Part shown: one piece after another, positions 1 through 10,214 of the stretch
Numbering within the stretch: position 1 is the first letter of the stretch
How the letters are laid out: each line of letters opens with the position of its first letter
Translations under genes and position numbers: made by a program
Origin: an uncultured Alphaproteobacteria bacterium
GTDB lineage: Bacteria > Pseudomonadota > Alphaproteobacteria > HIMB59 > GCA-002718135
DNA length: 64,000 bases
Reading direction: 5' to 3'
NCBI GenBank assembly: GCA_902567135.1
Contig: CACFLO010000003.1
Location: forward strand, 16,471-80,470
The notes under the pieces: model-generated
Databases searched by the model: none
Told to the model about the DNA's origin: nothing
What the model saw: only the letters and a program-made list of their open reading frames with translations

Positions 1-1
1 A

Positions 2-637
2 GGTTTTTTCAAAAAACTAGATATCGAACTATTTGAAGCTGAAGAGCCGATAGGAAATCCTAACAATTGGAAAGAACATGAGACAACTAGAATAGGTTTT
101 GGTCATAGCTTTTCTGTAACACCACTTCATCTTGTAAAAGCATATGCTTCTTTAGCTAATGATGGTTATACAGTAAGCCCAACCTTCACACTAAATCCAA
201 AAAAAAACTCAGATCAAAATATACTATTAAAAAAAGAAAGTTCTGATTATTTCTTAAGTTTGTTAAATGCAGTTATTACTAAAACTAAGTTTACAGGTCC
301 AAGAGTTAAAATAGACGGGTATAATATTGGTGGAAAAACTGGAACGTCAGAATTATTAAAACCGAAAGGGGGATACTATAAAGATAGAAATAGAACATCA
401 TTTATAGGTATATTCCCAATTAATAATCCTAGATATGTTGTATATACTGCTATTAAATACCCAAAAAAACCTACTGACTCCAATGAAAGAATGACTGGGG
501 CAGTTGTAAATGCTCCTCTTGTAAAAAAAATCATATTTGAAATGATTAAAATATTAAATTTGCCTTCATATAGACACGATAACTTAATAAAAGCAGAAAT
601 AAAACAAATATATAAATACGGTTATGCTTTTCTCTGA
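2..637 (+). CDS. ftsI: FtsI (penicillin-binding protein 3), C-terminal part
   Basis: This is the C-terminal transpeptidase part of the division-specific D,D-transpeptidase that cross-links septal peptidoglycan in the periplasm. The frame is open from base 2 and the start lies before the window, so the SxxK and SxN motifs are not visible. The third active-site motif, KTGT, is seen in GGKTGTSE at about 335-346, with the typical upstream GHSFSVTPLHLVKAYASLAN segment. The gene overlaps murE by 14 nt, as expected for the dcw cluster, where ftsI precedes murE. It is truncated by the window edge and shows no sign of being broken. PBP2 is the main alternative, but that gene is present separately at 38681, and the murE neighbour favours FtsI. 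Confidence 0.93.
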   Translation, partial: GFFKKLDIELFEAEEPIGNPNNWKEHETTRIGFGHSFSVTPLHLVKAYASLANDGYTVSPTFTLNPKKNSDQNILLKKESSDYFLSLLNAVITKTKFTGPRVKIDGYNIGGKTGTSELLKPKGGYYKDRNRTSFIGIFPINNPRYVVYTAIKYPKKPTDSNERMTGAVVNAPLVKKIIFEMIKILNLPSYRHDNLIKAEIKQIYKYGYAFL

Positions 638-2030
638 TCTAAAAGATATTTTTAATAATGCAGTAATCGTAGGCAAATTACCTAAAAAAAAAATAAAATA
701 CTTAAGTGATCATTCTAAAAATGTTGATGCAAGTACTCTTTTTGTTATAAACAAAAAAAAAAAATTTAAATTATCATATTTAAAAGAAGCAATTTCAAAA
801 AATTTAAATACTATTATCACTAATAGTTTTTTAAAAAATTGTTCTCTTAATCAAATTATTGTTAAGGATCTTGAAAAAGAAATTTCAAGATTAATTAAAT
901 TAAGACAACCCTTTATACCTAAAATATCTGTTGCTATTACAGGTACTAATGGAAAAACTTCGACATCATGGTATCTTGCACAAATTTGCAAAATAAATGG
1001 GATACCCTCAAAATTAACAGGAACACTTGGTTATTTTATAAATTTGAAAAAGTATAAAGATTCAGGATTAACAACACCAACAAACTTAGATCTTTATCAA
1101 TTTGCTAATGAAAGTAAAAAAAATAATTTTACCTTTATATCTGAAGCATCTAGTCACGGACTGCATCAGGGGCGTTTCAACCACTTTAATATAGACATAG
1201 CTGCAATTACAAACCTTTCTCATGATCACTTAGATTATCATAAAAACTTTAGATCATACCTAAATAGTAAATTTTCATTATTCACAAAAATTTTAAATAA
1301 TAAAGGTGTGGCAGTAGTTAATTCACGTTTGAAAAATTATAAAACTTTAGAAAAAAAAATAAAAGAAAGAAAAATTAGAATGATTACTTTTGGAGCTAAG
1401 GACGTATATTTTTATAAAAATTATTTATATGTTTTTGGAAAAAAATATAACTTATTAAAATTTGAATTAATAAATAATATTCAAAAAGAAAATATGGAAT
1501 GTGCAGTTGCTTGCGCTCTAGCTATGAATGTAAGTATAAAAAAAATAATTAATTCTTTGCATAAATTAAAATCAGCACCAGGAAGATTTGAAATGATAGA
1601 TTTTAGAAAAAAAAATTCAAAAATCATAATAGATTATGCTCATACGCCTGACGCTCTTGAAAATATTTTGAAATCTTTTTCATATAATAATCAAAAACCT
1701 TCACTTGTTTTTGGTTGTGGAGGAAATAGAGACAAAGAAAAAAGAAAAAAAATGGCAATTATTGCAAAAAAATATGCAAATAAAGTTTATATAACTGATG
1801 ATAATCCAAGATATGAAAATCCAAAAACTATTAGAGAAAGTATCAAAAAATATTGTCAAAAGGGAGTTGAGATTTCTAATAGAAGAAAAGCAATACATGA
1901 AGCAATTTTGAAATTAGATATAAATGATATCCTTATCATCGCCGGGAAAGGACATGAAAAATATCAATTAATTAAAAATAAGAAAATTGAATTCAATGAT
2001 TATAAAATAGCAAAAAACTTTATTAAATAA
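624..2030 (+). CDS. murE: MurE, UDP-MurNAc-L-Ala-D-Glu:meso-DAP ligase
   Basis: Cytoplasmic ATP-dependent Mur ligase that adds the third residue of the peptidoglycan stem peptide. The 468-aa protein has the P-loop GTNGKT at residues 107-112, the central Mur-ligase segment with SHDHLDYHKN near 199-207, and APGRFE near 318. The tetrapeptide DNPR at 393-396 is the family signature for meso-diaminopimelate rather than lysine, so a DAP-type wall is predicted. The start lies inside the end of ftsI (14-nt overlap), implying translational coupling. murF follows after 3 nt. Length is near the family norm. Confidence 0.97.
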   Translation: MLFSDLKDIFNNAVIVGKLPKKKIKYLSDHSKNVDASTLFVINKKKKFKLSYLKEAISKNLNTIITNSFLKNCSLNQIIVKDLEKEISRLIKLRQPFIPKISVAITGTNGKTSTSWYLAQICKINGIPSKLTGTLGYFINLKKYKDSGLTTPTNLDLYQFANESKKNNFTFISEASSHGLHQGRFNHFNIDIAAITNLSHDHLDYHKNFRSYLNSKFSLFTKILNNKGVAVVNSRLKNYKTLEKKIKERKIRMITFGAKDVYFYKNYLYVFGKKYNLLKFELINNIQKENMECAVACALAMNVSIKKIINSLHKLKSAPGRFEMIDFRKKNSKIIIDYAHTPDALENILKSFSYNNQKPSLVFGCGGNRDKEKRKKMAIIAKKYANKVYITDDNPRYENPKTIRESIKKYCQKGVEISNRRKAIHEAILKLDINDILIIAGKGHEKYQLIKNKKIEFNDYKIAKNFIK

Positions 2031-2033
2031 CTC

Positions 2034-3407
2034 ATGACATTAGTAGACATAATTAAAAATTATATTGTTAATTCATCAAATAAAATAAAAATTAATAGTA
2101 AAGATATTAAAAAAAATGATATTTTTTTGGCTTTAAGAGGATCAAATTATCATGGCAATAAATATATTAATGATGCCATTAATGCTGGGGCAAAATATTG
2201 TATAACAGATAAAGAGCCCCAACGTTTTAAGAATAGCAAAAAAATATTATTAGTTGAAAATATTCAAAATTTTTTAATAGATTTATGTGAAGAAAAAAGA
2301 TCATTATATAAAGGTCAAGTTGTTGGCATAACAGGAAGTGCTGGAAAAACTTCTCTAAAGGAATATCTTAAATTTTTTTTAGGAAAAAAATTTAAAGTCT
2401 CCGCATCTATTAAAAGTTATAATAACAATTTAGGGGTTATGATCTCAATTTTAAATATGAATTTAAAATCGGATTATGCAATATTTGAAATTGGAACAAA
2501 TAATTTTTTTGAGATTAGGAAATTAACAGAATTAGTTAAGCCCTCCCAAATATTCATAACTAACATTCTCTCTACCCATCTTGAAAATTTTAAAAATAAA
2601 CGTAATATTGCTATAGAAAAATCTGATATATTTAAAAAAAAATATAATCCTCTAGCCGAAATTTTAATTTTTCAAAAAAAATCTAAAGAAGAACAGTTAA
2701 TTTATAATATTGCAATAAAAGAAAATCTAAGAAAAATAATTAAAATAGGAACAAGAAAAGATGGATGCTACATTGCAAAAGTAAAAAAAATGCAATCTAA
2801 ATATGAAATAACGCTAAAAATATTTAATAAAAATTATAAAATTTTTTTAAGTGAATATGAAGAAAAAACTATTTCGAATTTACTATTCGTTTTAACTTTT
2901 TTTATTTTTAATAAAATTAATACTAATATAATAATTAACAAAAATTATAGAATCCCTAAAGTAGATGGAAGAGGAAGCATACACAATTATATATTAAATA
3001 ATTTTAAAGTTAAATTAATTGACGAATCATATAATGCTAATCCTGAAACAATGGTTGAGAGCATTAAAAATTTTTCTATTATTAAAAATGAAAAAAGAGT
3101 TAAATTTTTAATTTTAGGCAATATGAATGAATTGGGGTTGAAGTCTCACACTCTTCACATAAAAGTCATTAAAGAAATTGAAAAATATCAATTCGATGAA
3201 GTTATTTTATCTGGTAACTTTTTTAAAAAAGCCCTAAGTATGTTTTCTAAATTAAAAAATAATTATGTTTATAAAAGCAATAGTCAGAATATTATGAGCT
3301 ATTTAAAGAAAAACCTTCACAAAAATGCCATTATAATGGCTAAATGTTCAAATAAAACTGAAGTAAATAAGTTTGTAAACCTTATAAAATTAAAAAAGAG
3401 AGGATGA
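2034..3407 (+). CDS. murF: MurF, UDP-MurNAc-tripeptide--D-Ala-D-Ala ligase
   Basis: Adds the D-Ala-D-Ala dipeptide to the UDP-MurNAc-tripeptide, the last cytoplasmic Mur ligase step. The 457-aa protein shows an N-terminal UDP-MurNAc binding domain, the P-loop GSAGKTS at residues 101-107, the family segment DESYNANPETM near 330, and a C-terminal Mur ligase domain. It is very rich in Lys, Asn and Ile, in keeping with the AT bias of the whole region. It starts 3 nt after murE. Its dipeptide substrate would be made by the ddl product encoded at 10215. Confidence 0.96.
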   Translation: MTLVDIIKNYIVNSSNKIKINSKDIKKNDIFLALRGSNYHGNKYINDAINAGAKYCITDKEPQRFKNSKKILLVENIQNFLIDLCEEKRSLYKGQVVGITGSAGKTSLKEYLKFFLGKKFKVSASIKSYNNNLGVMISILNMNLKSDYAIFEIGTNNFFEIRKLTELVKPSQIFITNILSTHLENFKNKRNIAIEKSDIFKKKYNPLAEILIFQKKSKEEQLIYNIAIKENLRKIIKIGTRKDGCYIAKVKKMQSKYEITLKIFNKNYKIFLSEYEEKTISNLLFVLTFFIFNKINTNIIINKNYRIPKVDGRGSIHNYILNNFKVKLIDESYNANPETMVESIKNFSIIKNEKRVKFLILGNMNELGLKSHTLHIKVIKEIEKYQFDEVILSGNFFKKALSMFSKLKNNYVYKSNSQNIMSYLKKNLHKNAIIMAKCSNKTEVNKFVNLIKLKKRG

Positions 3408-3410
3408 TTT

Positions 3411-4499
3411 TTGTTTAAAATTATAGCCCAACAGTTTGTTGAACAATATAGTTTTCTTAACTTATTTAATTTTATTACTTTTAGGGTTGGTGCCTCAATA
3501 TTAACATCATTATTTTTTTCTTTAATTTTCGGACAGTATATAATTAACAAAATTTCAAAAATTCAACCAATTGGTCAACCAATAAGAGATGATGGTCCAG
3601 AAAATCATATTATTCAAAAAGCTGGAACACCTACAATGGGAGGAGTGCTAATAATTTTAAGTGTTATAATTTCTTTAGCTCTATGGTCAGATTTTAATAA
3701 TATTTTTATTTGGATTGGATTTTTAACTTTAATTGTATTTGGATTTATAGGTTTTATTGATGATTATAATAAAATTAAATCAAGTTCTAGCAATGGATTA
3801 AAAGCGAGAACTAGAATAGTACTACAATTATTTTTTGCTCTATTAATCTCTATTATAATTATAAACAATATTAATGATCAAATTAGTACTACAATTTCAT
3901 TTCCTTTTTTTAAAAATTTAATAGTTAATTTTGGATATCTTTACTTTATAATTTCATTGTTTATAATTGTTGGGTCAGCAAATGCTGTAAATTTAACAGA
4001 TGGTTTAGATGGTCTAGCTATAGTTCCAGTAATGATAGTTGCTATGACTTTTGCTTTTATAGCCTATGTAACAGGAAATATCGTATTTTCTGATTATTTA
4101 CTAATTAGTTACATTCCGGGAACAGGAGAATTATCTGTTTTATGCGGTTCATTAATTGGAGCAGCGTTAGGCTTTCTTTGGTTTAATGCCCCACCTGCAA
4201 AAGTATTTATGGGTGATACAGGTTCATTAGCTTTAGGTGCAACAATAGGATCAATAGCAATAATGGTTAAGCATGAGATAGTTTTGGCTATTGCTGGCGG
4301 CTTATTTGTTTTAGAGACATTTTCAGTAATTATTCAGGTAATTAGTTATAAACTAACTGGAAAAAGAGTTTTTATGATGGCCCCCCTTCATCATCACTTT
4401 GAAAAAAAGGGATGGGCAGAGTCAACTATTGTAATTAGATTTTGGATTATAACAATAGTACTTGCATTGTTAAGTTTAGCCACTTTAAAAATACGTTAA
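3411..4499 (+). CDS. mraY: MraY, phospho-MurNAc-pentapeptide transferase
   Basis: Integral membrane enzyme that transfers phospho-MurNAc-pentapeptide to undecaprenyl phosphate, forming lipid I. The 362-aa protein is highly hydrophobic and has the catalytic landmarks DDYNK (117-121), NLTDGLDG (194-201), GDTGS (268-272) and the APLHHHFEKKGW loop (His 327-329). The start is a TTG at 3411, preceded by the purine-rich stretch agagagg. No in-frame ATG fits as well. murD begins on the very next base after the mraY stop. Confidence 0.97.
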   Translation: MFKIIAQQFVEQYSFLNLFNFITFRVGASILTSLFFSLIFGQYIINKISKIQPIGQPIRDDGPENHIIQKAGTPTMGGVLIILSVIISLALWSDFNNIFIWIGFLTLIVFGFIGFIDDYNKIKSSSSNGLKARTRIVLQLFFALLISIIIINNINDQISTTISFPFFKNLIVNFGYLYFIISLFIIVGSANAVNLTDGLDGLAIVPVMIVAMTFAFIAYVTGNIVFSDYLLISYIPGTGELSVLCGSLIGAALGFLWFNAPPAKVFMGDTGSLALGATIGSIAIMVKHEIVLAIAGGLFVLETFSVIIQVISYKLTGKRVFMMAPLHHHFEKKGWAESTIVIRFWIITIVLALLSLATLKIR

Positions 4500-5828
4500 A
4501 TGACAGAATACGTATATGGTTTAAGCAAAAGTGGATTATCAGTTATAAAATTATTAACACTTCAAAAAAAACCTTTTCATTGTTGGGATGATAATAAAAG
4601 AATAAGAGATTCATTAAAAAAAAAATTTTCAAAGTTAAACTTTAAGCAAATAAATAATATTAATTTAAAAAAATATAATAATATTTATTTAACTCCAGGT
4701 TTATCCATTTTTGATGAAAAAGTTGCTAAAGTTTCAAAATCAAGAATTAAAAGAGATTTAAATTTATACTATCAAAATTTGAAAAATGAAAAAGTTATCG
4801 CAATAACAGGTACCAATGGAAAATCAACTACAACAAAATTAATTGGAGATATAATAAAAAGAAAATCTAAAAATACTTTTGTAGGTGGAAATATCGGAGA
4901 CGCACTTTGCAATTCAATATTACATAAATCACGTTTCTTATATCATGTAATAGAATTAAGTTCTTTCCAACTTGAAACTATAAAAAATTTTGAACCAAAA
5001 ATTTCTATATTACTTAATCTTTCAAAGGATCATTTAGATAGACATAAAAATTTTAAAGATTATATTAATGCAAAAAAAAATATTGTTAATTCGAAAAATA
5101 AAAACATTAATTTGATTTCGATTGATGATAAATATTGTAAAAAAATTTTTAGTGATAAAAAAATTAAAAACAAAATTTCTTTTTCATTAAATAACAATAG
5201 CGCAGATATTTATTATAATAATGGCTTTATAGTTGATAAATATTTTTATAAATATAAGAGTTTTAAATTAGCTAATATTTCATCAGATCTTTCAAATAAC
5301 TATAATATTCAAAATATTTTAGCTGCTTATATTGTTTCTAAATATTTAAAAATTCCTGAAAAATATTTCGAAGAAAGTATTAAAAAATATAGGGGTTTAC
5401 CATATAGATCATCAATAATTTTTAATTCTAAATCAAAAATTATTATTAATAATAGCAAAGCTACTAATGTAAGTTCAGCATTATTAACTTTAGATAATAA
5501 AAAAAATATATTTTTAATATTAGGTGGTATTGCAAAAAAAGAGGATGAATTTTATAATTTTAATAAATATAAAGATAATATTATTAAATTATATATTTAT
5601 GGTAAATCAAGAAATTTAATAAAAAGACAAATAGGATTACATAAGATTTCTAAAGTCCTAACTAGTTTAGATTATGTTGTTAATAATTTATGGAAAGACT
5701 TATCTAAATTTGATTGCAAGGCAACAATAATATTTGCTCCTGCTTGTGCTTCTTTTGATCAATTTGAAAATTTTGAAAAAAGAGGTAATTATTTTAATAA
5801 ATTAATTATAAATAAAATTAAAAAATGA
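4500..5828 (+). CDS. murD: MurD, UDP-MurNAc-L-alanine--D-glutamate ligase
   Basis: Adds D-Glu to UDP-MurNAc-L-Ala in the cytoplasm. The 442-aa protein carries the P-loop GTNGKST at residues 104-110, the Mur ligase helix LNLSKDHLDRHKN near 172-184, and the C-terminal APACASFDQFENFEKRG segment characteristic of MurD. The N-terminal Rossmann-like domain starts with YGLSKSGLS. It abuts mraY with no gap, and its last four bases overlap ftsW (ATGA), so the order mraY-murD-ftsW-murG-murC-murB is the textbook dcw order. Confidence 0.96.
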   Translation: MTEYVYGLSKSGLSVIKLLTLQKKPFHCWDDNKRIRDSLKKKFSKLNFKQINNINLKKYNNIYLTPGLSIFDEKVAKVSKSRIKRDLNLYYQNLKNEKVIAITGTNGKSTTTKLIGDIIKRKSKNTFVGGNIGDALCNSILHKSRFLYHVIELSSFQLETIKNFEPKISILLNLSKDHLDRHKNFKDYINAKKNIVNSKNKNINLISIDDKYCKKIFSDKKIKNKISFSLNNNSADIYYNNGFIVDKYFYKYKSFKLANISSDLSNNYNIQNILAAYIVSKYLKIPEKYFEESIKKYRGLPYRSSIIFNSKSKIIINNSKATNVSSALLTLDNKKNIFLILGGIAKKEDEFYNFNKYKDNIIKLYIYGKSRNLIKRQIGLHKISKVLTSLDYVVNNLWKDLSKFDCKATIIFAPACASFDQFENFEKRGNYFNKLIINKIKK

Positions 5829-6874
5829 AAATAAGAAATTTCTGGAGCTCAATAGATCAAATTAATTTTATTCTTATTTTAATATTAGGATTGCTAGGGG
5901 TACTTCTATCTTATTCAGTAAATCAAAATTTTTTATTGATAAATAAGCATACAATTTTTTATATTTTTAGTTTGATAATTATTATTTTATTATCTCAACA
6001 GTCAGACAAAAATATTAGAAGATTTGCCTTATTTGGCTTTGTCGTTTTATTGATTTTATTAGTATCTTTATTATTTTTTGAATATGAGGTTAAAGGTGCT
6101 AAAAGATGGTTAAAAATATATAGTTTTTCATTTCAACCTTCAGAAGTTATAAAACCATTTTTTGTTATTTTAGTATCCTGGGGAATTGCACAATCAATTC
6201 AAGGAAGAAAATATTTTATAGCTGCAACTTTTATTTTTTTTATAATATTAATTACTTTAGTTTTAATGCAGCCTGATTTAGGTATGACAATTTTAATTGG
6301 CTCAACTTTTTTTTGTCAACTTTTTATAGCCGGCTTACCAATCATACTGGTTATTTATGGTTTATTGTTAATTATTTCAGTTTCAATATTTGCATATTTT
6401 TTTCTTGATCATGTTAAAAATAGAATAGAATCATTTTTAGGAAATGCAGATACCTATCAAATAGATTTAAGCATAAAAGCATTTAAATCTGGAGGTATTT
6501 TAGGTAAAGGCCCAGGTCAAGGTGATTTAAAAGAGAAAATACCTGATGCAAATACAGATTTTATATTTGCAGTAGCTGGTGAAGAGTTAGGGTTAATTTT
6601 TTGTTTGATTATATTAATTATCATTCTTTCAATAATTATTAAAACATTATTAAAAGTTCTAAAAGTAACTAACCCATATAAAATCATTGCTATATCAGGG
6701 TTAATTTGCTCATTTGGTCTTCAAAGCTTGATTAATATTTTAAGTGCATTGGGAATGATACCAACAAAAGGCATGACACTTCCTTTTGTAAGTTATGGAG
6801 GGTCTTCAATGTTAGCTACAAGCATATTATTTGGATTTTTGTTGTCACTAACAAATTTAAAGAACAATGAGTAG
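5825..6874 (+). CDS. ftsW: FtsW, septal peptidoglycan glycosyltransferase (SEDS family)
   Basis: Polytopic SEDS protein that polymerises lipid II at the septum together with FtsI. The 349-aa sequence has about ten hydrophobic segments and the SEDS signatures FQPSEVIKPF near 103, MQPDLGMTILIG near 151, the extracytoplasmic segment with FKSGGILGKGPG, and the C-terminal LPFVSYGGSSMLA. It overlaps murD by an ATGA and murG by 8 nt. Its location among mur genes separates it from the paralogue RodA encoded at 40477 beside PBP2. Confidence 0.95.
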   Translation: MKIRNFWSSIDQINFILILILGLLGVLLSYSVNQNFLLINKHTIFYIFSLIIIILLSQQSDKNIRRFALFGFVVLLILLVSLLFFEYEVKGAKRWLKIYSFSFQPSEVIKPFFVILVSWGIAQSIQGRKYFIAATFIFFIILITLVLMQPDLGMTILIGSTFFCQLFIAGLPIILVIYGLLLIISVSIFAYFFLDHVKNRIESFLGNADTYQIDLSIKAFKSGGILGKGPGQGDLKEKIPDANTDFIFAVAGEELGLIFCLIILIIILSIIIKTLLKVLKVTNPYKIIAISGLICSFGLQSLINILSALGMIPTKGMTLPFVSYGGSSMLATSILFGFLLSLTNLKNNE

Positions 6875-7958
6875 GAATATATTGATAATTACAGGAGGCA
6901 CGGGAGGTCATATGATTCCTGCAATAAATTTTTTTAATTACTTAAAAAATAATAAGAATGAAGTTTATTTATTAACTGATTATAGAGGAAGTAAATACAT
7001 TAATGAAATTAATGAAAATAATATTTTTAAAATTTATTCATCACATTTTTCAGGAAATTTATATTTCAAAATAAAAGCTACAATTAAATTGTTAACAGGA
7101 CTTGTTCAATCATTAATTATTTTTATTAGATTAAAACCAAAAACGATTATTTCATTTGGAAGTTATGCGTCTTCAACGCCATTAGTATGTTTTATATTAT
7201 TCAAATTTTTTTTTAAGACTTCATTATATATTCATGAACAAAATTCAGTAGTAGGAAAAGTTAATAAAATTTTTATTAAATTTTCAAATCAAATTTTTAT
7301 GAATTTTGAAAAAGAATATTTAAATATATTAAAATATCAAAATAAAATATCAGTCGTAGGACTACCTCAAAAGATTGATACTAAAAATTTTAAACAGAAA
7401 GATAAAAATGATAAATCTATTTTGAATTTTTTAGTATTTGGTGGAAGTCAGGGTTCAATTGAAATCTTAGCTATTTTTGAACATATATTAAGCAGATTAA
7501 ATAAAATTTCGAATTTAAAAGAAATATTTTTTACTATTCAGGCTCCTTTATCAAAACAGAAAGAAATTGAAAGTTTACTTATAAAATATGGGTACAATTT
7601 TAATATACAAAATTTTTTCAATAATTTTGATGATGTTTTAGCAAAAACAGATATTGCTCTATGCAGATCAGGCGCTGGCACTATTAATGATTTAATTAAA
7701 CATAAAATTCCATCCATAATTTGCCCATTACATGACGCTAAAGATAATCATCAATATGAAAATGCTAAAATCCTTAGCAGTATTAAGAGTGCTATAATTG
7801 TAAATAGAAATAAAATAAAAGATGATGAAATAATCTCATTTATAAAGAGATTGGCAAATGATAAAATTTTTGAAAAAAAATTAAAAGAAAATTTTAATAA
7901 AATTGAAATTAGAAATGCAAATGAATTAATGTGGAATTTTATAAAAAATGAAAAATAA
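6867..7958 (+). CDS. murG: MurG, lipid II synthase (UDP-GlcNAc transferase)
   Basis: Peripheral membrane GT28 glycosyltransferase that converts lipid I to lipid II. The 363-aa protein begins with the nucleotide-binding loop TGGTGGHMIPA (9-19) and has GGSQGS in the second domain and the donor-binding segment RSGAGTIND...KDNHQYENA near 265-300. The usual Glu of the SRAGAxTxxE motif appears as Asp here (TIND), a conservative change worth noting. It starts 8 nt inside ftsW and ends 11 nt inside murC. Confidence 0.95.
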   Translation: MSRNILIITGGTGGHMIPAINFFNYLKNNKNEVYLLTDYRGSKYINEINENNIFKIYSSHFSGNLYFKIKATIKLLTGLVQSLIIFIRLKPKTIISFGSYASSTPLVCFILFKFFFKTSLYIHEQNSVVGKVNKIFIKFSNQIFMNFEKEYLNILKYQNKISVVGLPQKIDTKNFKQKDKNDKSILNFLVFGGSQGSIEILAIFEHILSRLNKISNLKEIFFTIQAPLSKQKEIESLLIKYGYNFNIQNFFNNFDDVLAKTDIALCRSGAGTINDLIKHKIPSIICPLHDAKDNHQYENAKILSSIKSAIIVNRNKIKDDEIISFIKRLANDKIFEKKLKENFNKIEIRNANELMWNFIKNEK

Positions 7959-9327
7959 AAATATAAAAATCCATTTTATTGGAATTGGCGGTATTGGCAT
8001 GTCAGGGATTGCAGAATTGATGCATAAAATTGGTTATACAGTTTTGGGTAGTGATATAATTGAGAATGAAAATATTAAAAGATTGAGAACAAATGGTATT
8101 ATTGTAAAAATAGGACATCATAAAAAAAATATAGGAAACGTTAATGCAGTTGTTTATTCTTCTGCTATAAATCAAAATAATCCTGAAATAAAAGAAGCAA
8201 AAAAAAATAAAATTCCAATTGTAAGTAGAGCTGATATGCTTGGTGAACTTATGAAAAATAAAAAATGTATTGCTGTTGCTGGATCTCATGGAAAAACCAC
8301 AACAACAAGTTTAGTTGGAAATATTTTAGAATCTGGAAAACTTGACCCAACAATTGTTAACGGTGGAATCATAAATTCTATTTCTAAAAATAATAAATTT
8401 GGAAAAGGTGAATGGATGGTAGTAGAAGCTGATGAGAGTGATGGATCATTTTTAAAATTACCTCATCAGATATCTATAATAACAAATTTAGATATTGAAC
8501 ATCTTGATTATTACAAATCACCAGAAAATTTAAATTCAGCCTTTGAGCAATTTATAAAAAATCTGCCATTTTATGGAATATCTATTGTTAATGAGGATGA
8601 TAAAAATCTTAAAAAATTAATTCTAAAAAATGATACAAGAAAGATCATTTCATACTCTAATAAAAATAAAAATGTGAATGTTTACATCAAAGAAGTTAAT
8701 TTATTACAGAATTATAGTGAGTTTAAATTAAAATTTAATTTTCCAATTAATAAATTCTCAGGAACACACTTATACAAAATAAAAGCAATAGGTTTACATA
8801 ATATTTATAATGCAACTGCTAGCATAATTGCAGGTTTATTAGCAGGTGTAAAAAACAGTTATATTAAATCAGCCTTAATAAATTATATTGGAGTAAAAAG
8901 AAGGTTTACACATATAGGAAAAGTAAATTTATCCAATATATATGATGATTATGCTCATCACCCAACTGAAATTCTTGCCACTCTAAAAGGATCAAAACAA
9001 GTTAATAAAAATATTATTGTAGTTTTTCAACCTCATCGATATTCAAGAACTAAAATTTTGTTTAATGAATTTGTAAATGTTCTATCTAAAATAAATAGAT
9101 TGTATTTACTTGAAACATATTCAGCAGGTGAAAAAAAAATTAAAGGATTTGAAACTAAAGATATCTACAATAAGTTAAAAAAAATTAAAAAAAATGAAGT
9201 TTACTTTGAAAAAGATAATTTAAATAAACTTATCTTAGCAGAAACATACAGACGAAATATCATTATATTTATGGGTGCTGGCTCAATAAGTAAAATAGCA
9301 AGTAACTTTGTGAAAATTAATGAGTGA
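7948..9327 (+). CDS. murC: MurC, UDP-MurNAc--L-alanine ligase
   Basis: First Mur ligase, joining L-Ala to UDP-MurNAc. The 459-aa protein opens with the UDP-binding Rossmann motif HFIGIGGIGMSGIAEL (9-24), has the P-loop GSHGKTTTT (112-120), the NLDIEHLDYY motif in the central domain, DDYAHHPTEI near 335 and FQPHRYSRT near 360. It overlaps murG by 11 nt and murB by 8 nt. Nothing in length or motifs is unusual. Confidence 0.97.
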   Translation: MKNKNIKIHFIGIGGIGMSGIAELMHKIGYTVLGSDIIENENIKRLRTNGIIVKIGHHKKNIGNVNAVVYSSAINQNNPEIKEAKKNKIPIVSRADMLGELMKNKKCIAVAGSHGKTTTTSLVGNILESGKLDPTIVNGGIINSISKNNKFGKGEWMVVEADESDGSFLKLPHQISIITNLDIEHLDYYKSPENLNSAFEQFIKNLPFYGISIVNEDDKNLKKLILKNDTRKIISYSNKNKNVNVYIKEVNLLQNYSEFKLKFNFPINKFSGTHLYKIKAIGLHNIYNATASIIAGLLAGVKNSYIKSALINYIGVKRRFTHIGKVNLSNIYDDYAHHPTEILATLKGSKQVNKNIIVVFQPHRYSRTKILFNEFVNVLSKINRLYLLETYSAGEKKIKGFETKDIYNKLKKIKKNEVYFEKDNLNKLILAETYRRNIIIFMGAGSISKIASNFVKINE

Positions 9328-10213
9328 CATAATTTACGAAATACAATCAAAAATAAAAAGTAAAATTTTATTTGATTACGATATGGGAAAATCTTGTTGG
9401 TTTAGAACAGGAGGTAAAGCAAAAGGATTCATAACTGTTAATAATTTAAAAGATCTAAAAACTATAGTTAGTTATGAAGATAAAATAAAATATTCTATTA
9501 TTGGTGTTGGTTCTAATATATTAGTTCGAGACTCAGGATATGATGGGCTGATAATTAAGTTAGGAAAAAATTTTAATAAAATAAAAATTAATAATAATAC
9601 TTTAACTGTTGGAGCTGCTGTTTTAGATACAAATCTTGCAAAATTTGCATTAAAAAACTTAATAAAAGATTTTGAATTTTTTATAGGTATACCAGGAACA
9701 GTTGGTGGGGCAGTTAAGATGAATGCTGGTTGCTATGGTTCACAAACTTCTGATAATTTAAAAAGAATTTTAGTTTTAAATTCTCAAGGGCGAGTTCAAT
9801 ATATTGATTTAAAAGAATTAAATTTAGAATATAGATCATCTAAATTAGATAAGAAATCTATTATTTTACAAGCTGATTTTAATTTTGATCATTCAACATA
9901 TGATGAAATTTTAAAAAAAAATAATTATATAAAATTAAAGCGAGAGAATACACAGCCTCTTAAAGAAAAGACCTCAGGTAGTACATTTAAAAACCCTCCA
10001 GATAAATTTGCTGCTGAACTTATTGAAAAAGTGGGATGTAAAGGCCTAAAAGTTGGAGATGCCTCAGTAAGTAATATTCATGCAAATTTTATAATAAATA
10101 ATGGGACTGCTACTGCAACAGATATTGAAAAATTAGGTAAAAAAGTAATAAAGAGAGTAAAAGAAGAATTTGGAATTTCACTTGAGTGGGAAATTAAAAT
10201 ATTAGGTAAATAA
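9320..10213 (+). CDS. murB: MurB, UDP-N-acetylenolpyruvoylglucosamine reductase
   Basis: FAD-dependent NADPH reductase that makes UDP-MurNAc. The 297-aa protein has the FAD-binding segments IGVGSNILVRDSGYDG and GIPGTVGGAVKMNAGCYG, the catalytic Ser region KTSGSTFKNP, and the C-terminal KVGDASVSNIHANFIIN. The short architecture fits the type II MurB common in alphaproteobacteria. It overlaps murC by 8 nt, and ddl begins one base after its stop. Confidence 0.96.
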   Translation: MSDIIYEIQSKIKSKILFDYDMGKSCWFRTGGKAKGFITVNNLKDLKTIVSYEDKIKYSIIGVGSNILVRDSGYDGLIIKLGKNFNKIKINNNTLTVGAAVLDTNLAKFALKNLIKDFEFFIGIPGTVGGAVKMNAGCYGSQTSDNLKRILVLNSQGRVQYIDLKELNLEYRSSKLDKKSIILQADFNFDHSTYDEILKKNNYIKLKRENTQPLKEKTSGSTFKNPPDKFAAELIEKVGCKGLKVGDASVSNIHANFIINNGTATATDIEKLGKKVIKRVKEEFGISLEWEIKILGK

Positions 10214-10214
10214 A

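Noticed and set aside
1..637. ftsI as a broken gene
   Set aside because: The reading frame is open from the first complete codon of the window; the missing N-terminus is due to the window edge.
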